In this document: positions 32,253-43,452 of the stretch, piece after piece
How positions within the stretch are numbered: position 1 is the first letter of the stretch
How the letters are laid out: each line of letters begins with the position of its first letter
Source: Takakia lepidozioides
Taxonomy: Eukaryota > Streptophyta > Takakiopsida > Takakiales > Takakiaceae
DNA length: 64,000 nucleotides
Direction of reading: 5' to 3'
Assembly: GCA_030704615.1 (NCBI GenBank)
Contig: CM060732.1
Coordinates: forward strand, 61,175,053 to 61,239,052
Notes under the pieces: model-generated
Told to the model about the DNA's origin: nothing
What the model saw: the letters and a program-made list of their open reading frames with translations, nothing else
The model's database searches: none
Program-made: the position numbers and the translations under genes

Positions 32253-33389
32253 TCATGAAATAGTAAACCTTAGCCAAAAGCCAACGCGGGTGGTGTCACC
32301 CTCTCTCCAGGTGCGCGAAAGCACAGTCGAGTTCGAACAATCACTCAGTCTCTCAAACGCATTTGGGCGAGCTACTCGCTGTGAAGCAAAGGCAATGCCC
32401 ACACCCAAGACCACTAGATCAGACGACTGTACTATCAAGGCCCCACCCGTCAGACCATCAATTAACTGTGAATAAGTAGGTGCCAAGGTGCAGGGTCGGA
32501 GCTGAAACCGTAGTGCCCTCAAGATCAAAGCCCCCGCGCCTTGTAACATCAACGACAACCAACTTCGCCCTACCACACCAGGGCCATGATGAAGCTCGGC
32601 ACTTCGAACACCAGACAGAGGCAGATACAAGCCAACTTCCAACCAGGTTAATTCACGATGGTTCAGAAAACGCGACTTGATCGCCCTGGACGGTAGACGC
32701 TCTTCATTGCGTAGCTCAAATTCGCGCTTAGCAAGCTGTCTGGCCCTGGATATCACTGCACCAGGCTCAAGCAAAGGTCGTGTGAACAGGGCCTCGTGAT
32801 GACTGGTTAGTGCAGCAAGATCACCTACAACAGCTCTCTCTACACGCTCAAACCAAAGCTGATCTTCGTCACACACTTCACACAACAGATCATCTATTTC
32901 TTGCGACAATTCAACGTCTCTCTCTAATTCTGCTGCTTGCTGCCTACTTTCAAAATATTCAGGGCCTGGATCCACAAAATTGTCAAAGTTATAGTAGTCC
33001 GGGTCACAGCTATCTAGAGAGCTGTCAGACCTCTCAAACCTTGGCGACCACGCCTCTGCCTCCCCCAGATCATCATAATCACTACCACCAGGAGAATCCA
33101 ATGAAACAAAAAGGGTTGGGACGCAAGCAGCAGGCTCATGAAGAGGCGATGTTGGCAAGACAACAATGCCAGGCCGCGCGCCGTCGGTAGTGTTAGTAAC
33201 AACAAGAATGTCAGCAGGGTGAGAAACAATGGGAGGAGCAACAACAATAACACCAGCATAATGAGAAGTGTCAGCAGGGTCAGTCTCTACACTAGGATCA
33301 GCCTCGATAGCAAGTGTCACACTAATATGAAGGAACAGGCTCTCCCCCTCTCTGCGAGCTACATAAGACAAATCACGAACTGTAGCCAT
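32253..33389 (-). CDS. Unrecognised 379-codon ORF
   Basis: A long uninterrupted minus-strand frame from the ATG at 33389. The first 80 residues are hydrophobic and Val/Ile-rich. The middle is strongly acidic (SDYDDLGEAEAWSPRF, SSLDSCDPDYYNFDNFVDPG, then ELERDVELSQEIDDLLCEVCDEDQ), followed by an Arg/Leu-rich region. I recognise no domain. A TGATTGCAGGGA acceptor-like site just before the ATG and an ATG-led stretch at about 33467 suggest a possible upstream exon. It could be a host gene, a transposon gene or chance; its length argues for real coding. The flank 33400-34440 has no clear gene. Confidence 0.35.
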   Translation of the reverse strand: MATVRDLSYVARREGESLFLHISVTLAIEADPSVETDPADTSHYAGVIVVAPPIVSHPADILVVTNTTDGARPGIVVLPTSPLHEPAACVPTLFVSLDSPGGSDYDDLGEAEAWSPRFERSDSSLDSCDPDYYNFDNFVDPGPEYFESRQQAAELERDVELSQEIDDLLCEVCDEDQLWFERVERAVVGDLAALTSHHEALFTRPLLEPGAVISRARQLAKREFELRNEERLPSRAIKSRFLNHRELTWLEVGLYLPLSGVRSAELHHGPGVVGRSWLSLMLQGAGALILRALRFQLRPCTLAPTYSQLIDGLTGGALIVQSSDLVVLGVGIAFASQRVARPNAFERLSDCSNSTVLSRTWREGDTTRVGFWLRFTIS

Positions 33390-34439
33390 TCCCTGCAATC
33401 ACAGCCCAACGCACATCGTGAGACGGCAAAATCACAGCAGCAGGAGAAAATAGGGCAAAGCGAGGAGCCGCCATCGGTAACACGCATTAGCGAACCACTT
33501 AGGCAGCAGGACGTAGAGCAAATCCCGCGAAGGACCTAACTGATCCTGACAGTGCGGGCAGGATCCACCACGCCTAGAGTACCCGACTTCTCTCCACCAT
33601 AAAACAAGCCTAAAGCATATACTCCTTTCCTCTCAATAAGCGAAGTCGCACAACAAAGGGGCGAGCGGAATGAGCAAGCAGCGCGCGAGAGGAGGATCAA
33701 ACACACGAATCAGACACTAAGCAGCTCTCATCCAAAAACTTGTACACCAAAATCACATATACAGCAACACCCGAGTACACAGCCCTGACCTTGTATCAGG
33801 GCGCCGTCTTAATACAAAAGCCCTAACCGTAGTGGCCTGCCGCGTGGCGAGGCTTTATAGGCCCAAGCCCACGGTGCTGCCTTGCAGCCCTAGATCTAAT
33901 GAAGGGCCAGGATCAAGCCACCAGCCTAAATAACCCTAACCTAAACATCATTGTAACGGATTAACGGCTCTATACGCCAAAAAAATATACTATGGATGTG
34001 TATCGCCATTTTGGATGAAACGGGTTAATTCCAGGCGTAAGCAAGTATGGGGCTTTACAGCTCCCTAGTTTTCTCTTCCTCTTATGTTTTGCCAAGGCAA
34101 GAGAGCCCATTGCAATTTGAGGCTTGTTTCATTTGATATTAATTTGACCGGTGTAATGACTTTGGCTCGTTTTGATACAACAAGTAGATTTGGATTATGA
34201 ATGTTGTTTATATGATATCTTTTTCACCTTAATTTCCATTCGGTTTAGATTTCAAATCGTTTGGATCTTGATTTAATGTCACGCTACGAGCTTTGTGTGG
34301 ATTAGATCTAGGCAGCATATGCAAGGTGTGAGATGAGGAAGGTGCGGACCTCATGAGGTCAAGAAAGTGAGGGTAGTAAATAATATTTGGTTGGGGGCTG
34401 TATTTTATTTTTGGTTGAATATTGACTCGTTCTCGGTCA

Positions 34440-34443
34440 TTAA
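34440..34443. repeat. TTAA target site of the piggyBac element, left
   Basis: TTAA precedes CCCTTAAGCGCCCA; the same TTAA follows the right terminus at 38569-38572. Confidence 0.9.
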
Positions 34444-35060
34444 CCCTTAAGCGCCCATTCGACCCGTTTTCGGCCGTTGGTTTTGGTTTTTCCCCTCTGT
34501 TTTTCTCGGATTTGAACCGATTAACCTGATTTTTGGAGGGTAGGATGCCAGCCACATGGCAGTCAGGATTCCAATGCGCGATTAGGTTTTTTTTTTTGGT
34601 TAGGGTTGCAGTTTTTGGCTGCGCAGGAGGTGGGGTCTGCTTCTGCAGCGATTTTGGCTTGCTCCCGCGTTTTCAGCGTCGTCTCTCTCCTTCCCGCGCT
34701 TTGCCTTGTGCTGTGATCTCGTCTGTTGTGGCGTTCGCGCATGTTCCATACTTTGTTGCAGGTTGCCGTTGCAGATGCCTTGACAAGTTGCCGTTGGTGG
34801 TCTGCTCCGATTGTATCTTCCATTATCTCTTTTTCTTTCAGTTGAGGAAACTTGGAAATTGTGGCACCGCTACAGAGACTGAGCCATAGCTGTGAGAGAG
34901 GATGGGCCGGCTTTGTATTGATACTCAGGGTGCGCATTCAAGGCAATGTTCATTGTTTGATACCTGAGCTAGACTATGCGCAGTTAGGGCATCGTGTAGC
35001 TCATCTTTGTGTTGTGCATATGCAAATTGGTGGATGAAGGTTGAAGCTATATAGTATAAG

Positions 35061-35444
35061 ATGGGTTTGGGTGTGTTGCCTCCCCCTGCACCTGCGCATT
35101 TGGAGACTCAAGCTGCATCGATTGCCAAGTGGGCACGCTCACTGGGCGCATCAACCGAGCAAGTCGAGCGGATTGTCGGGTGCCTGAATGAGGACTACCT
35201 CTTGTGTTTGAAGAGACCTGCTCGTGTGCGTTGGCCTGGATTTCCACAGCCCTCCAACTTTCGTTACTTGTTTAGGCGCCATTGTGCAGAGATTTTGGGT
35301 TGGGTAGATCGCAAGGAGGAAGGAGACCCCCTTGGGTTCAGCGCAAAGGTCAACGACATTTTGAGGCTCGAGGTTTGGCCTGACTTCCAGACGTCTTCTG
35401 CCAGCCACGATGAGGCTCAAATAGCTGGCCAGGGAGAGAGGTAA
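35061..35444 (+). CDS. Small ORF upstream of the piggyBac transposase
   Basis: A 127-aa ORF from the ATG at 35061, ending at a GAGAGGTAATCG junction that could be a splice donor. It holds a basic, Trp-rich segment (RVRWPGFPQPSNFRYLFRRH) and DRKEEGDPLGFSAKVND. No known domain recognised. It may be an accessory protein of the element or an early exon joined to the transposase, possibly via the ORF at 35470-35695, which itself ends at a GGTACAAA donor-like site. Confidence 0.4.
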   Translation: MGLGVLPPPAPAHLETQAASIAKWARSLGASTEQVERIVGCLNEDYLLCLKRPARVRWPGFPQPSNFRYLFRRHCAEILGWVDRKEEGDPLGFSAKVNDILRLEVWPDFQTSSASHDEAQIAGQGER

Positions 35445-35780
35445 TCGTATTGAACCCTCTTTTGATTTCATGAGTGAAGAGATGGGCAATTCGACCTACT
35501 CCTTGCGCAACTCTCAAAATCCGCTATGTGATCCTGTTGGTCACTCCCAAACTATGGAGGACATAGGGATTTTGGGATCCACAGTGAAGGTGGCAATGGC
35601 TGAGCTGCACCTTCAGGATGTGGCATCGTCTAGCAATGCCCACGAATTTGGATATGGCACTGTGATAGACAAGACATGGGACATCCTGAATGGTACAAAA
35701 AATTATACTGTCTCTTTTTTTGGTGTCCTTGGTGTTCATGTGGTATCCTCACAGTCCTGTGTTGTGTGTAATCTTGATGA

Positions 35781-37499
35781 TTGCTCTTGGGGTTGGATTC
35801 TGAAGCTGAATTGCCTGAGGGGGAAGTAGATGATAGTGAATCAGATTCTGATTGTGACTATAATCCAGAAGATGATGACCTTGTTGACATCGACAATCTT
35901 GACTTGATGGACTACTGTGTTGACACGGGGAATCCAACGCGTGAGGTGGGATTATATGATTTGCCGCCCAATTGGGAGCAGTGGGGTCCTGCTGAGTTGT
36001 TTGGTGATGACATGTGGAACTCCTCTGCTACTGAATTGCCAGACATTACATGGTTAGGTGGGGATTCGGGTCCTCGTTTGCCTTTTGGAGATTCAGCAAA
36101 TCCAGTTGATTTTTTCAATTTGTTTTGGCCACTGTCGGTCATGCGCCGAATTTGCAGCATGACCAACTTGTATGCCAGGACAGAAAACCAGAATGGAAAC
36201 CTGAAAGGAGGTAGATGGTGGTACCCTATCACCATCCGTGAATTGAAGGCCTGGCTTGCTGTTCACATGCTCATGGGAATCAAAAAATTGCCTAGTACTA
36301 GATTGTATTGGAAAGCCAACAATGCCTTCTTCAATTGCCCTTCCATCATGCGCATTATGTCCCGCAACCGATGGGAGGCAATTCTGAGGTGCCTCCACCT
36401 TGTTGACAACAAGGATGTATGCACTATTGACACTGACCCTGCTTTTGATAAGTTAGCTAAAACCAGGTGGTTGCTACATGCACTAAATGGTTTGTATGCC
36501 ACCTACATGAGCCCCGAGCAGAATTTGACTGTGGATGAGCAAATGGTGAAGTACAAGGGCAAATATGCCCGAATCCAGCAATACCTAAGCAAGAAGCCTG
36601 TGCAGTGGGGTCTGAAGGTGTGGTGTTTGTGTGGTGCATGTTCCAAATATGTTCAGAAGTTAGAGGTTTACCTTGGGAAGGATGATGGGAATGATATGAC
36701 CCATGGCAGTGGATATGGCGTGGTGACAAGGTTACTAGAAGGATTTGAGGGTAAGGGCCATATTGTAACGATGGATAATTTTTTCAGTAGCCCCATCCTG
36801 TTCTATGATTTGGCAGCAAAACAGATCTATGCTACTGGCACGGTAAAAACCTCCCGAGTGGGCTTTCCTACGTGCCTTGATTTGGGGAAGAAGGGTGAGA
36901 GAGGTAGGCTGGAATATTGTGTTCACATAAGTGGCAAAGTAGCCGCTATTGCCTGGATGGATGCCAAGTTGGTGACCATGATTTCCACTGCCATTTCCCC
37001 TGTCGGTCCTGATTGCTTCATACAAAGATGGCACAAAGGGGCAAGACGTGATGTGCCTACCTCCCCTATTGTGGTTCATTACCAGCAGCATATGCGGGGA
37101 GTGGATGTTCAAGATCAGCTACGGGGTTACTACTCTGTTCAGACCAGGGACCATAAATGGTGGCACCGCTTGTACTTTCATGGAGTTGACACTTCTTTGG
37201 TGAATGCTTACATATTGTACCTGGGTTTTATGAGGGGAAAGGGCCACATTCCTCTTAGCCACATGCTTTTCAATTTGGAAGTTGTAAAGGGACTAATTGT
37301 GGGGTGGGTTCCTCCCAGGAGAACAGTAATGCCAGGGGCAGATGTGCCCAACCCGGGGTCTGTGCATTTCTCCCTCAAGACTAGTAGGAGGAGGAAGTGT
37401 GTTCAGTGCGGTATGCGTCAAAGGTATTTTTGTCACGCGTGTGGAGATGTGTATATGTGCCTTGGACGATGCTTTGTCAAGAGCCATAGCCTTCTCTGA
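35781..37499 (+). CDS. piggyBac transposase (DDE_Tnp_1_7 type)
   Basis: The frame is open for 572 codons after an in-frame stop, so residue 1 is not a real start. An upstream exon probably joins near 35800-35850, or translation starts at an internal Met (about residue 43). The N-terminus is acidic (residues 14-50). The catalytic domain spans about residues 105-480, with Asp at 252 (LTVDEQMV), 332 (TMDNFFSS) and 442/445 (GVDVQDQL), plus AWMDAKLVTMIST. The C-terminal Cys-rich domain (about 530-565) has CVQCGMRQRYFCHACGDVYMC. All three catalytic aspartates are present. It cuts and pastes the element at TTAA sites with seamless excision, as known for the family. No stops or frameshifts are seen. 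Confidence 0.9.
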   Translation: MLLGLDSEAELPEGEVDDSESDSDCDYNPEDDDLVDIDNLDLMDYCVDTGNPTREVGLYDLPPNWEQWGPAELFGDDMWNSSATELPDITWLGGDSGPRLPFGDSANPVDFFNLFWPLSVMRRICSMTNLYARTENQNGNLKGGRWWYPITIRELKAWLAVHMLMGIKKLPSTRLYWKANNAFFNCPSIMRIMSRNRWEAILRCLHLVDNKDVCTIDTDPAFDKLAKTRWLLHALNGLYATYMSPEQNLTVDEQMVKYKGKYARIQQYLSKKPVQWGLKVWCLCGACSKYVQKLEVYLGKDDGNDMTHGSGYGVVTRLLEGFEGKGHIVTMDNFFSSPILFYDLAAKQIYATGTVKTSRVGFPTCLDLGKKGERGRLEYCVHISGKVAAIAWMDAKLVTMISTAISPVGPDCFIQRWHKGARRDVPTSPIVVHYQQHMRGVDVQDQLRGYYSVQTRDHKWWHRLYFHGVDTSLVNAYILYLGFMRGKGHIPLSHMLFNLEVVKGLIVGWVPPRRTVMPGADVPNPGSVHFSLKTSRRRKCVQCGMRQRYFCHACGDVYMCLGRCFVKSHSLL

Positions 37500-37986
37500 T
37501 TATAGATACTTCTATGTTCAGTAATTGATATGGTTGATTTCTTACTGCATTGATGTGGAGACCTTTGATGCCAAAGAGGGGGTATCCTCCTTACGACACT
37601 TTTTCTATGTAGTGGTGTTCTGTCTTTTTCTAAGCAGTGGTGTGTTTGGGGGTTGGTTTGTTGTTGGTAGCCATGAAACGTTTGTACTGAGGATCCAGCC
37701 GTAGAGAGTCGCTTGACAGTCCAAGGAGAGGTATGATTTTGTGGTTGTGCAGTATTGGGGTTCACTGAGTCCTGATCTGAATGGTTTGTTTGCTACTCCA
37801 GCTTTTTGCCTTAGTGTTCATGTAGCTCCGAGGTCTTTGTTGCAACAATTTTGTGTTTCAATTAGGACTGAGTCCATTTTCTTTGTGTCTAGTATAATTA
37901 TGTGGTAGTCCCCCAGTCAAGCGGGGGTGCGCACAAGGGTGGAGACTCCTTCCCTCCCTGGGGAGGAGTCTCCCCCCTTGTGTTCA

Positions 37987-38172
37987 TGTGTGAGTTGCCA
38001 ATTGGGGCAAGTTAGTGGGTTCAACTCCCACTCACACAATTCGGCGTGTAAATGTGGGTTCATCTCTAGTTTTTCTGAGTCTGATTTGATGCTAGTGTTG
38101 GCCACATGTTGGTCTTTCTTTGTGTGAGCTGCCAAGTTGGGGCAGGCCACTGGGTTCAATTCCCACTCACAC
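37987..38172. repeat. Two tRNA-like hairpin repeats in the piggyBac 3' region
   Basis: Near 37987 and 38124 two ~50-bp copies start TGTGAG(T/C)TGCCAA, run through GGGGCA, and end GGGTTCAA(C/T)TCCCACTCACACA. The ends pair (TGTGAG with CTCACA), and GGTTCAA(C/T)TCC looks like a tRNA T-arm/B box. The D-arm, A box and anticodon arm of a true tRNA are missing. The intervening unit is about 137 bp. Confidence 0.6.
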
Positions 38173-38847
38173 ATTTTGACCCCCCTTACTTTGACCAGGT
38201 GTAAATCAGAAAATATGAATCCATTTTTTGCATTCTATGGCTCATCAGAATGCCAATGTGCTGGACAACACCTGTAAGCAGGATGAGATCCTGCAGATTT
38301 CATCCCGTCAGTGAAAATTGCAAATTCCTCCAATTTCCCTTATTGTTTTGGGAGGGGCCCAAAAAATGGGCCCCACACTCAACGGTGGCGTTTCTCGGAT
38401 TTTCGCCTGATTGGCCTGAAAATTTACCGGTGTTTGGAAGGGGTAGGTATGAGCATAATGTCCGGTCAATTTTCCCAAAAACTTTTTTTTCGCTGAGATA
38501 TTCTCATTTTTCTGAGCTGGGGTCCACTTTTTTCAAAAAGTCAACATTGGGCACTGGGCGCTTAAGGGTTAATACAACGTGTGGAATAGTGTAACAACGG
38601 GCTGTGTAGTCAAATGCAACCAGAGGTGATCAAAATGTGAAGTGGACAAGCTAGGCTGGTGTCTCCTAGCTGTCTGTATCATATTAAGGGAATCATTCAC
38701 TTGTAGCATCACTCACAACAGAAGGCCTGGATCAAACAGACCATGCCGGAGTCTACAGAATACTGTACTATAGGCGTACTTCAGTTTTATGGAAACACAT
38801 CACAGCCGGTTAAACAGACGCAAGGTCTGCACTGTACAGGACCTAAC

Positions 38848-39334
38848 CTACAGATGACATAGCCCAAGCATACCTTTTTGCAACCATAACTCATTCTTGA
38901 CCAGCTTCTCACTTCTTGTAGTCACCCCACCACAGGTACACATAAATGCGCTAATTTCTGGTGCGATCTTGGAGTAACCCACATAAGAGTCCCAACCACC
39001 GGTTACACCAAATTTTGTCATGTGCAAGGGGAACCATTGACCCTCTGTGCCCACAGCTTCAAATTCAAATATGTTTGCTATACTTTAGACTACCAGCACA
39101 CATGACAAACCAAACTTGTTCACAACACTTGTCACCCAAAATCTCCGCTATATGACACCTACTGCCCAAACTGCTTCCCACCTGATGGTCCATCCCTGGC
39201 GCTGTGAGTGTTTGGATAACCACCTGCACTGTAACCAACTCCCACCTTACCCTCACTGGCTTGGTCCGGGGCTCAATCTCCACCATTGAATAATGTTGCA
39301 CCCCACAACCCCTGTTATCACAACATGAGACCAC
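38848..39334 (-). other. Open minus-strand segments, product unknown
   Basis: Two adjoining frames (39334-39065 and 39054-38848) read on through a single TGA-type break: VWFVMCAGSLKYSKHI, then VGTEGQWFPLHMTKFG, GWDSYVGYSKIAPEIS and a CTCGG motif. The segment just right of the piggyBac element may be exons of a decayed gene. No family recognised. The rest of 38573-39880 holds only short unsupported ORFs. Confidence 0.25.
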
Positions 39335-39889
39335 CCCCTCTACTATTCAAGACACCAAATCAATCAAACCATGGCAGTGTTCCGTCATCTCATCCTCACC
39401 CACTGGCTCTCAACAACAAACGGACACACATTTACTCAAGCAAAATTCACCCTGCAGCAACAAGGCCATAACTATGGCTCATTCTAAACGGCAAATGCCA
39501 CAATCAAGTCCAGCCCCATTTTTGCGAGCCAAAGTGTTGTATGCGAGAAATGGAGAAGGAAGAATGAATTACAGTAGGTGGTGATGAGGTCTGCAACACC
39601 ATAGCTCTCAAAGAAAGTGGCATCCTTGACTGATGGAAAAAGAAGCTTGTACAATATTAGCATCTCAAGCAGTCCTATCCGCATGATTGCTGCCTGCAGC
39701 TCCCCACAAGCCCATGCCATCAACCATCATTGGCGCAACAAGCAGTGTAGATTGTTTACCATTTTGAACCCCTCTCTTGACTTCCAATCAAAGTGTTTGC
39801 CCATCATTCGTGGATATTTCTTTCAAAGAAATGAAATGAAATTTTATAAGACAAAACTCGAGCCAAAAGCAGCCCAAAAGCAACTACTG

Positions 39890-40130
39890 TTTTCAGGGAT
39901 TGCCTAAGGTCAAGGCTTCGCGCAGGTAAGCTGCCAAGCATTTCTGATCCTCATAATGTAGACTTAAGTGAGAGATTGAGTTCCACGGAATAGACAGTGG
40001 ATTCTCCCACAGATTTCTTAATACAGAGGGCACTAAAAGAAGTGTTCTTCAGTTTCAATTTCTTGGTCGCACCTGGTGCAAGCTGGGCATAGACAATCTT
40101 CCCGTTGCAGGAAAAGAAAGAGAATTAAAT
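39890..40130 (-). mobile_element. LINE 3' remnant (zf-RVT end of a non-LTR reverse transcriptase), copy 1
   Basis: The minus strand reads ETEEHFF, stop, CPLY, stop, EICGRIHCLFRGTQSL, aligning with the better copy at 59747-60120 ([15 protein letters not shown]). This EHFFFHCP pattern is the zinc-binding tail found after the reverse transcriptase in plant LINEs. The downstream repeat AGCTCAAAGAGCTTATGGGACA is shared too (twice here, near 40160 and 40230). Confidence 0.6.
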
Positions 40131-40501
40131 GAAATAGAACTTATAACATCCGCAGAAAGCTCAAAGAGCTTATGGGACAAAAGAAAAGCAAGAAACAAGA
40201 AAGAATGAAATGAAATGGTACTTTGTAACGTCCGCAGGAAGCTCCAAGAGCTTATGGGACAAAATGGAACAAAACAAGGGAGAGGATCGACAAAAATAGA
40301 GCCAAAAATTAGCCCAAAAGCCCCCACATCATGCAATACAAAGCGCGTGTCAGTCACATACCCCGCCTAGTCCTTCATCTGCCAAGACAATCTCTTCAGC
40401 TCAGCATGGATTTCCTCAAGTCGTGGATGCAATTACGTCCAAGAAGGTCCACCATACACAGCCAAATTTCTTTACTGTCGGAGTGACACCATGATCTTGA
40501 C

Positions 40502-42870
40502 TCAGGAATCAAAGTAGCGTCTTCCTTCATTCAGGAGGCCAGTGTGGCTGCATGCAGAGAGAACACATATAAAGGTGACACTGTCTGGCTTCAAGCTGTT
40601 CTTTTGCATTCCTTCAAATAGTTGCAGGACCCCCCTATGACGACCATGCTGTGCATATCCTGCAGTCATCGCACTCCACGACACCAAATCTCGTTCAGCC
40701 ATACTGTCGAACACTCCCTTCGCATCCTCCATGCACCCACATTTGGCATACATGTCCATGAGGGCATTGTTCAGAATGACACTGGGTACAATTCCAGCTC
40801 TGATGATGTCACCATGGACCTCTTTGCCCTTTTCTAGAGCTGCCAGACTTGCACACGCTTTGCAAACGCACACAAACGTGGTGTGGTTGGGCTTCACCCC
40901 TTCCCCCATCATTTGCTCATAGGTCTCCAAAGCCTCCACCCCGCGTCCCTGCTGTGCATACCTGCAATCATCGCGTTCCACGACACCACTCATCTGGTGA
41001 GTGTGCACCTGCTTTCCAGCTTCTAGGCCTTTCATCTTGATGCACTTATGCAACCAGGGCTCCTAAGTTGGCACACAGATTGAGAATGCAAGTAGATGTC
41101 ACCCTGTCAGGCATCACCCCTTCCAGTCTCATTTGCTCATAAATTCTGAAACCCTCCTCAGCATCTCCGTGCCTTCATTAGCAGTGCCTTGTTCAACCAG
41201 CTAACTTGCAGAATTCAACTTGAAAATTTAGGGCCGATCCTGATAAGAGTGAAAAACAAGGTGAAATGTGTTGCTTGATTAGCAGTGCCTTATTTTATCA
41301 ATTGTGCCGCTACTGCTGCGGCTTCCAGTTGACCATCTACCCATGCAGGTTTCTTGTAGCTATCCTGCCACAGGGAATCATAGGTAATCTGGAGCTTGAA
41401 ATCCGGCCCTCTTGGATGGATCTGGACCCACATTCTATCCCTGCTCCTTCAGCTATCAATGCCTCTGCACAAATCATGCATACATCCTTGCCTTGCTGCT
41501 AGCAACTGACAATGACAGCCTATAATTGTTCCAGCAAACACCCCAACCCTACTTATCACTAGTTCCAATTCTGAATTGCATCTGCTTCTCTCTGTAGTCC
41601 AATGGGCAGTCACCTTTCTGTCTCCATTGTCCCACCATTGACTGGGGTCGGAAAAGTGGAATGGTGCAGCTGGGCAGGCAGAGATTGAAACACAGCGCAT
41701 ACATATCGACAAGGGCAGTCTCCAGAATAATATCTGGTGCAATTCCAGCTTCCACTATGTCAACATGGACCTATGTACCTTTTTCCAGGGCTCCTAGGCT
41801 GGCACAAGCATTGAGAACAGAAATGAATGTAATGTTGTTGGGTCAACCCAAAATGACCTCTTGTGTGTGCTGCTTGTGTCTATAGTCAGGTAATGTCGGA
41901 TTGGTCTGTGAGAACCACCAAGGTGCAGCTGAGCAGGCAGAGATTGAAACACGACATGTGAGTGTGCATCTGCTTTCTGGCTTCCAGACCTTCCATCTTG
42001 ATGCACTTAAGCAAGAGACAGACATACGTATCTGAATCTGCTAAAATGCCTCCTTGGTTTAAAGTCTGTAGAGCCTCTGTCAGACTGCCTGCCGCACAAA
42101 GCATCTTCACATGCCCAGAAGTGCCAGAAGAGGGATTGTGGACTCCCTCTCTTGATCCTCTTTCAGAAGCTGTGGTCATGGTTGAGATGCCTGATTTTAG
42201 CAAAGCTGCCGCTGCAGCTGCTGCCTTTAGGTGACCATCTACCCATGCAGGTTTCTTGTAGCTATATCACCACAGGGAATCATAGGTAATCTGGAGCTTG
42301 AAGTTCTAGGAAACACCCAACTCAAATTGCATCTGCTACTCTCTGTAATCCAACGGCATTCACCTTTTTGCCTCGATTGTCCCACCATTAATTGGGGTCA
42401 GGAAAGTATTCATTCCACAGCTTCTCCTCGTCTCTGTTACCTGTTTCTGGATACTTTCCTGTTGTCACATTGGCACTATCATGTCAGTCACTCCAAACTA
42501 TCAAAGGTTCACTCAATCAGCTAACTTGCAGAATTCAACACGAAAATTTAGGGCCAATTATGATAATAGGGAAAAACAGGATAAAATGTGTTGAAGAAGG
42601 TGCCTTCATTATCTGACTCTGTGAAACTGCCTCCATGGTTCAAAATTTTCAGAGCCTCTTTCAGGTTTCGTGCCTCACATAGTGTCCTCACAAGTTCAGA
42701 AGCGCCAGAAGAAATCTTGAGAACTTCCTCCCAGGATCCTCTTTTGGAAGTGGAGGTCATTGTGGAGGTGCCTGATTTTATCGTGCTGCCACTGCCCCTT
42801 CAAGATGACCATCTACCCTTGCAGGTTTTTTGTAGCTGTCAATCCTCAGCGGTTCATATGCACTCTGGTG
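40502..42870 (-). pseudogene. PPR pseudogene mosaic (PLS class)
   Basis: The best piece, 41053-40502 (183 codons), has consecutive PPR motifs: EQMMGEGVKPNHTTFV, GKEVHGDIIRAGIVPS, NALMDMYAKCGCMEDAK, DLVSWSAMTAGYAQHGR, KPDSVTFICVLSACSHTG. Such proteins are organelle-targeted RNA editing or processing factors. Upstream, the N-terminal module LTEALQTLNQGG...DSDTYVCLL occurs near 42130, and a variant (LKEALKILNHGGSF) near 42700; other pieces are interrupted by copies of the repeat found at 28.4 kb. No full-length frame exists. The same pieces occur in the CACTA element at 25.2-26.9 kb and at 1-115. Confidence 0.7.
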
Positions 42871-43452
42871 CTTGAAATCAGGACCTCTCGGATGGATCTG
42901 CACCCACACTTCATTCCTGCCTCTTTCAGCTAACCCTGCCTAATGGCCCCGCTGCTAAGAGCTGACAATGATAACCTAAAATTTATCTAGCAAACACCCC
43001 GACCATACTTACCACACACTAGTTCTGGTGCTGCATTGCTGACAATTTGTGAGAAACCACCATAGATCCATCAACGAGCTAACTTGCAGAGTTCAACATC
43101 AAAATTTAGGGACGACTCTGATAACAGGCATCTCACGGCCAAGTCTGATGAGAGGCAAAACGGGCTGAAATAGGTCGAAGAAGAAAGGATCCCCACCACA
43201 TTGCGTGGACCCTCTCCGCGCCCGAGCACGCGGGGGCAGCTTTTCGGGCATTTCGGGCAGGTTCCAAAGAAATTGACGACGACGATGACGTGTCTACGAT
43301 GACCTGGCATGGCACCCTATTCCTGCTCTACGCTAAACTAGCTATAACTGCCTAATTCATATAGAGTCCATACTCTATGATACTCTTGGAGCATAACAAT
43401 TATCCAGGTTTGACTGCATTGTAGGCTAACAGCTTTTGTTTGTTTAAATGAA

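Larger units (their letters stand above)
34444..38568 (+). mobile_element. Complete piggyBac transposon, 4,125 bp
   Basis: The left end CCCTTAAGCGCCCA and the right end TGGGCGCTTAAGGG are a perfect 14-bp inverted repeat, each bordered by TTAA, the obligatory piggyBac target site. Inside, the transposase (35781-37499) has an unbroken frame, and two shorter ORFs lie upstream. Perfect ends plus an open transposase frame imply a young and possibly autonomous copy. 37500-38550 is noncoding, with two tRNA-like hairpin repeats and no other supported gene. Confidence 0.93.

Noticed and set aside
37987-38172. Functional tRNA genes
   Set aside because: Only the acceptor-like ends and a T-arm-like motif are present; there is no anticodon arm, D-arm or A box.
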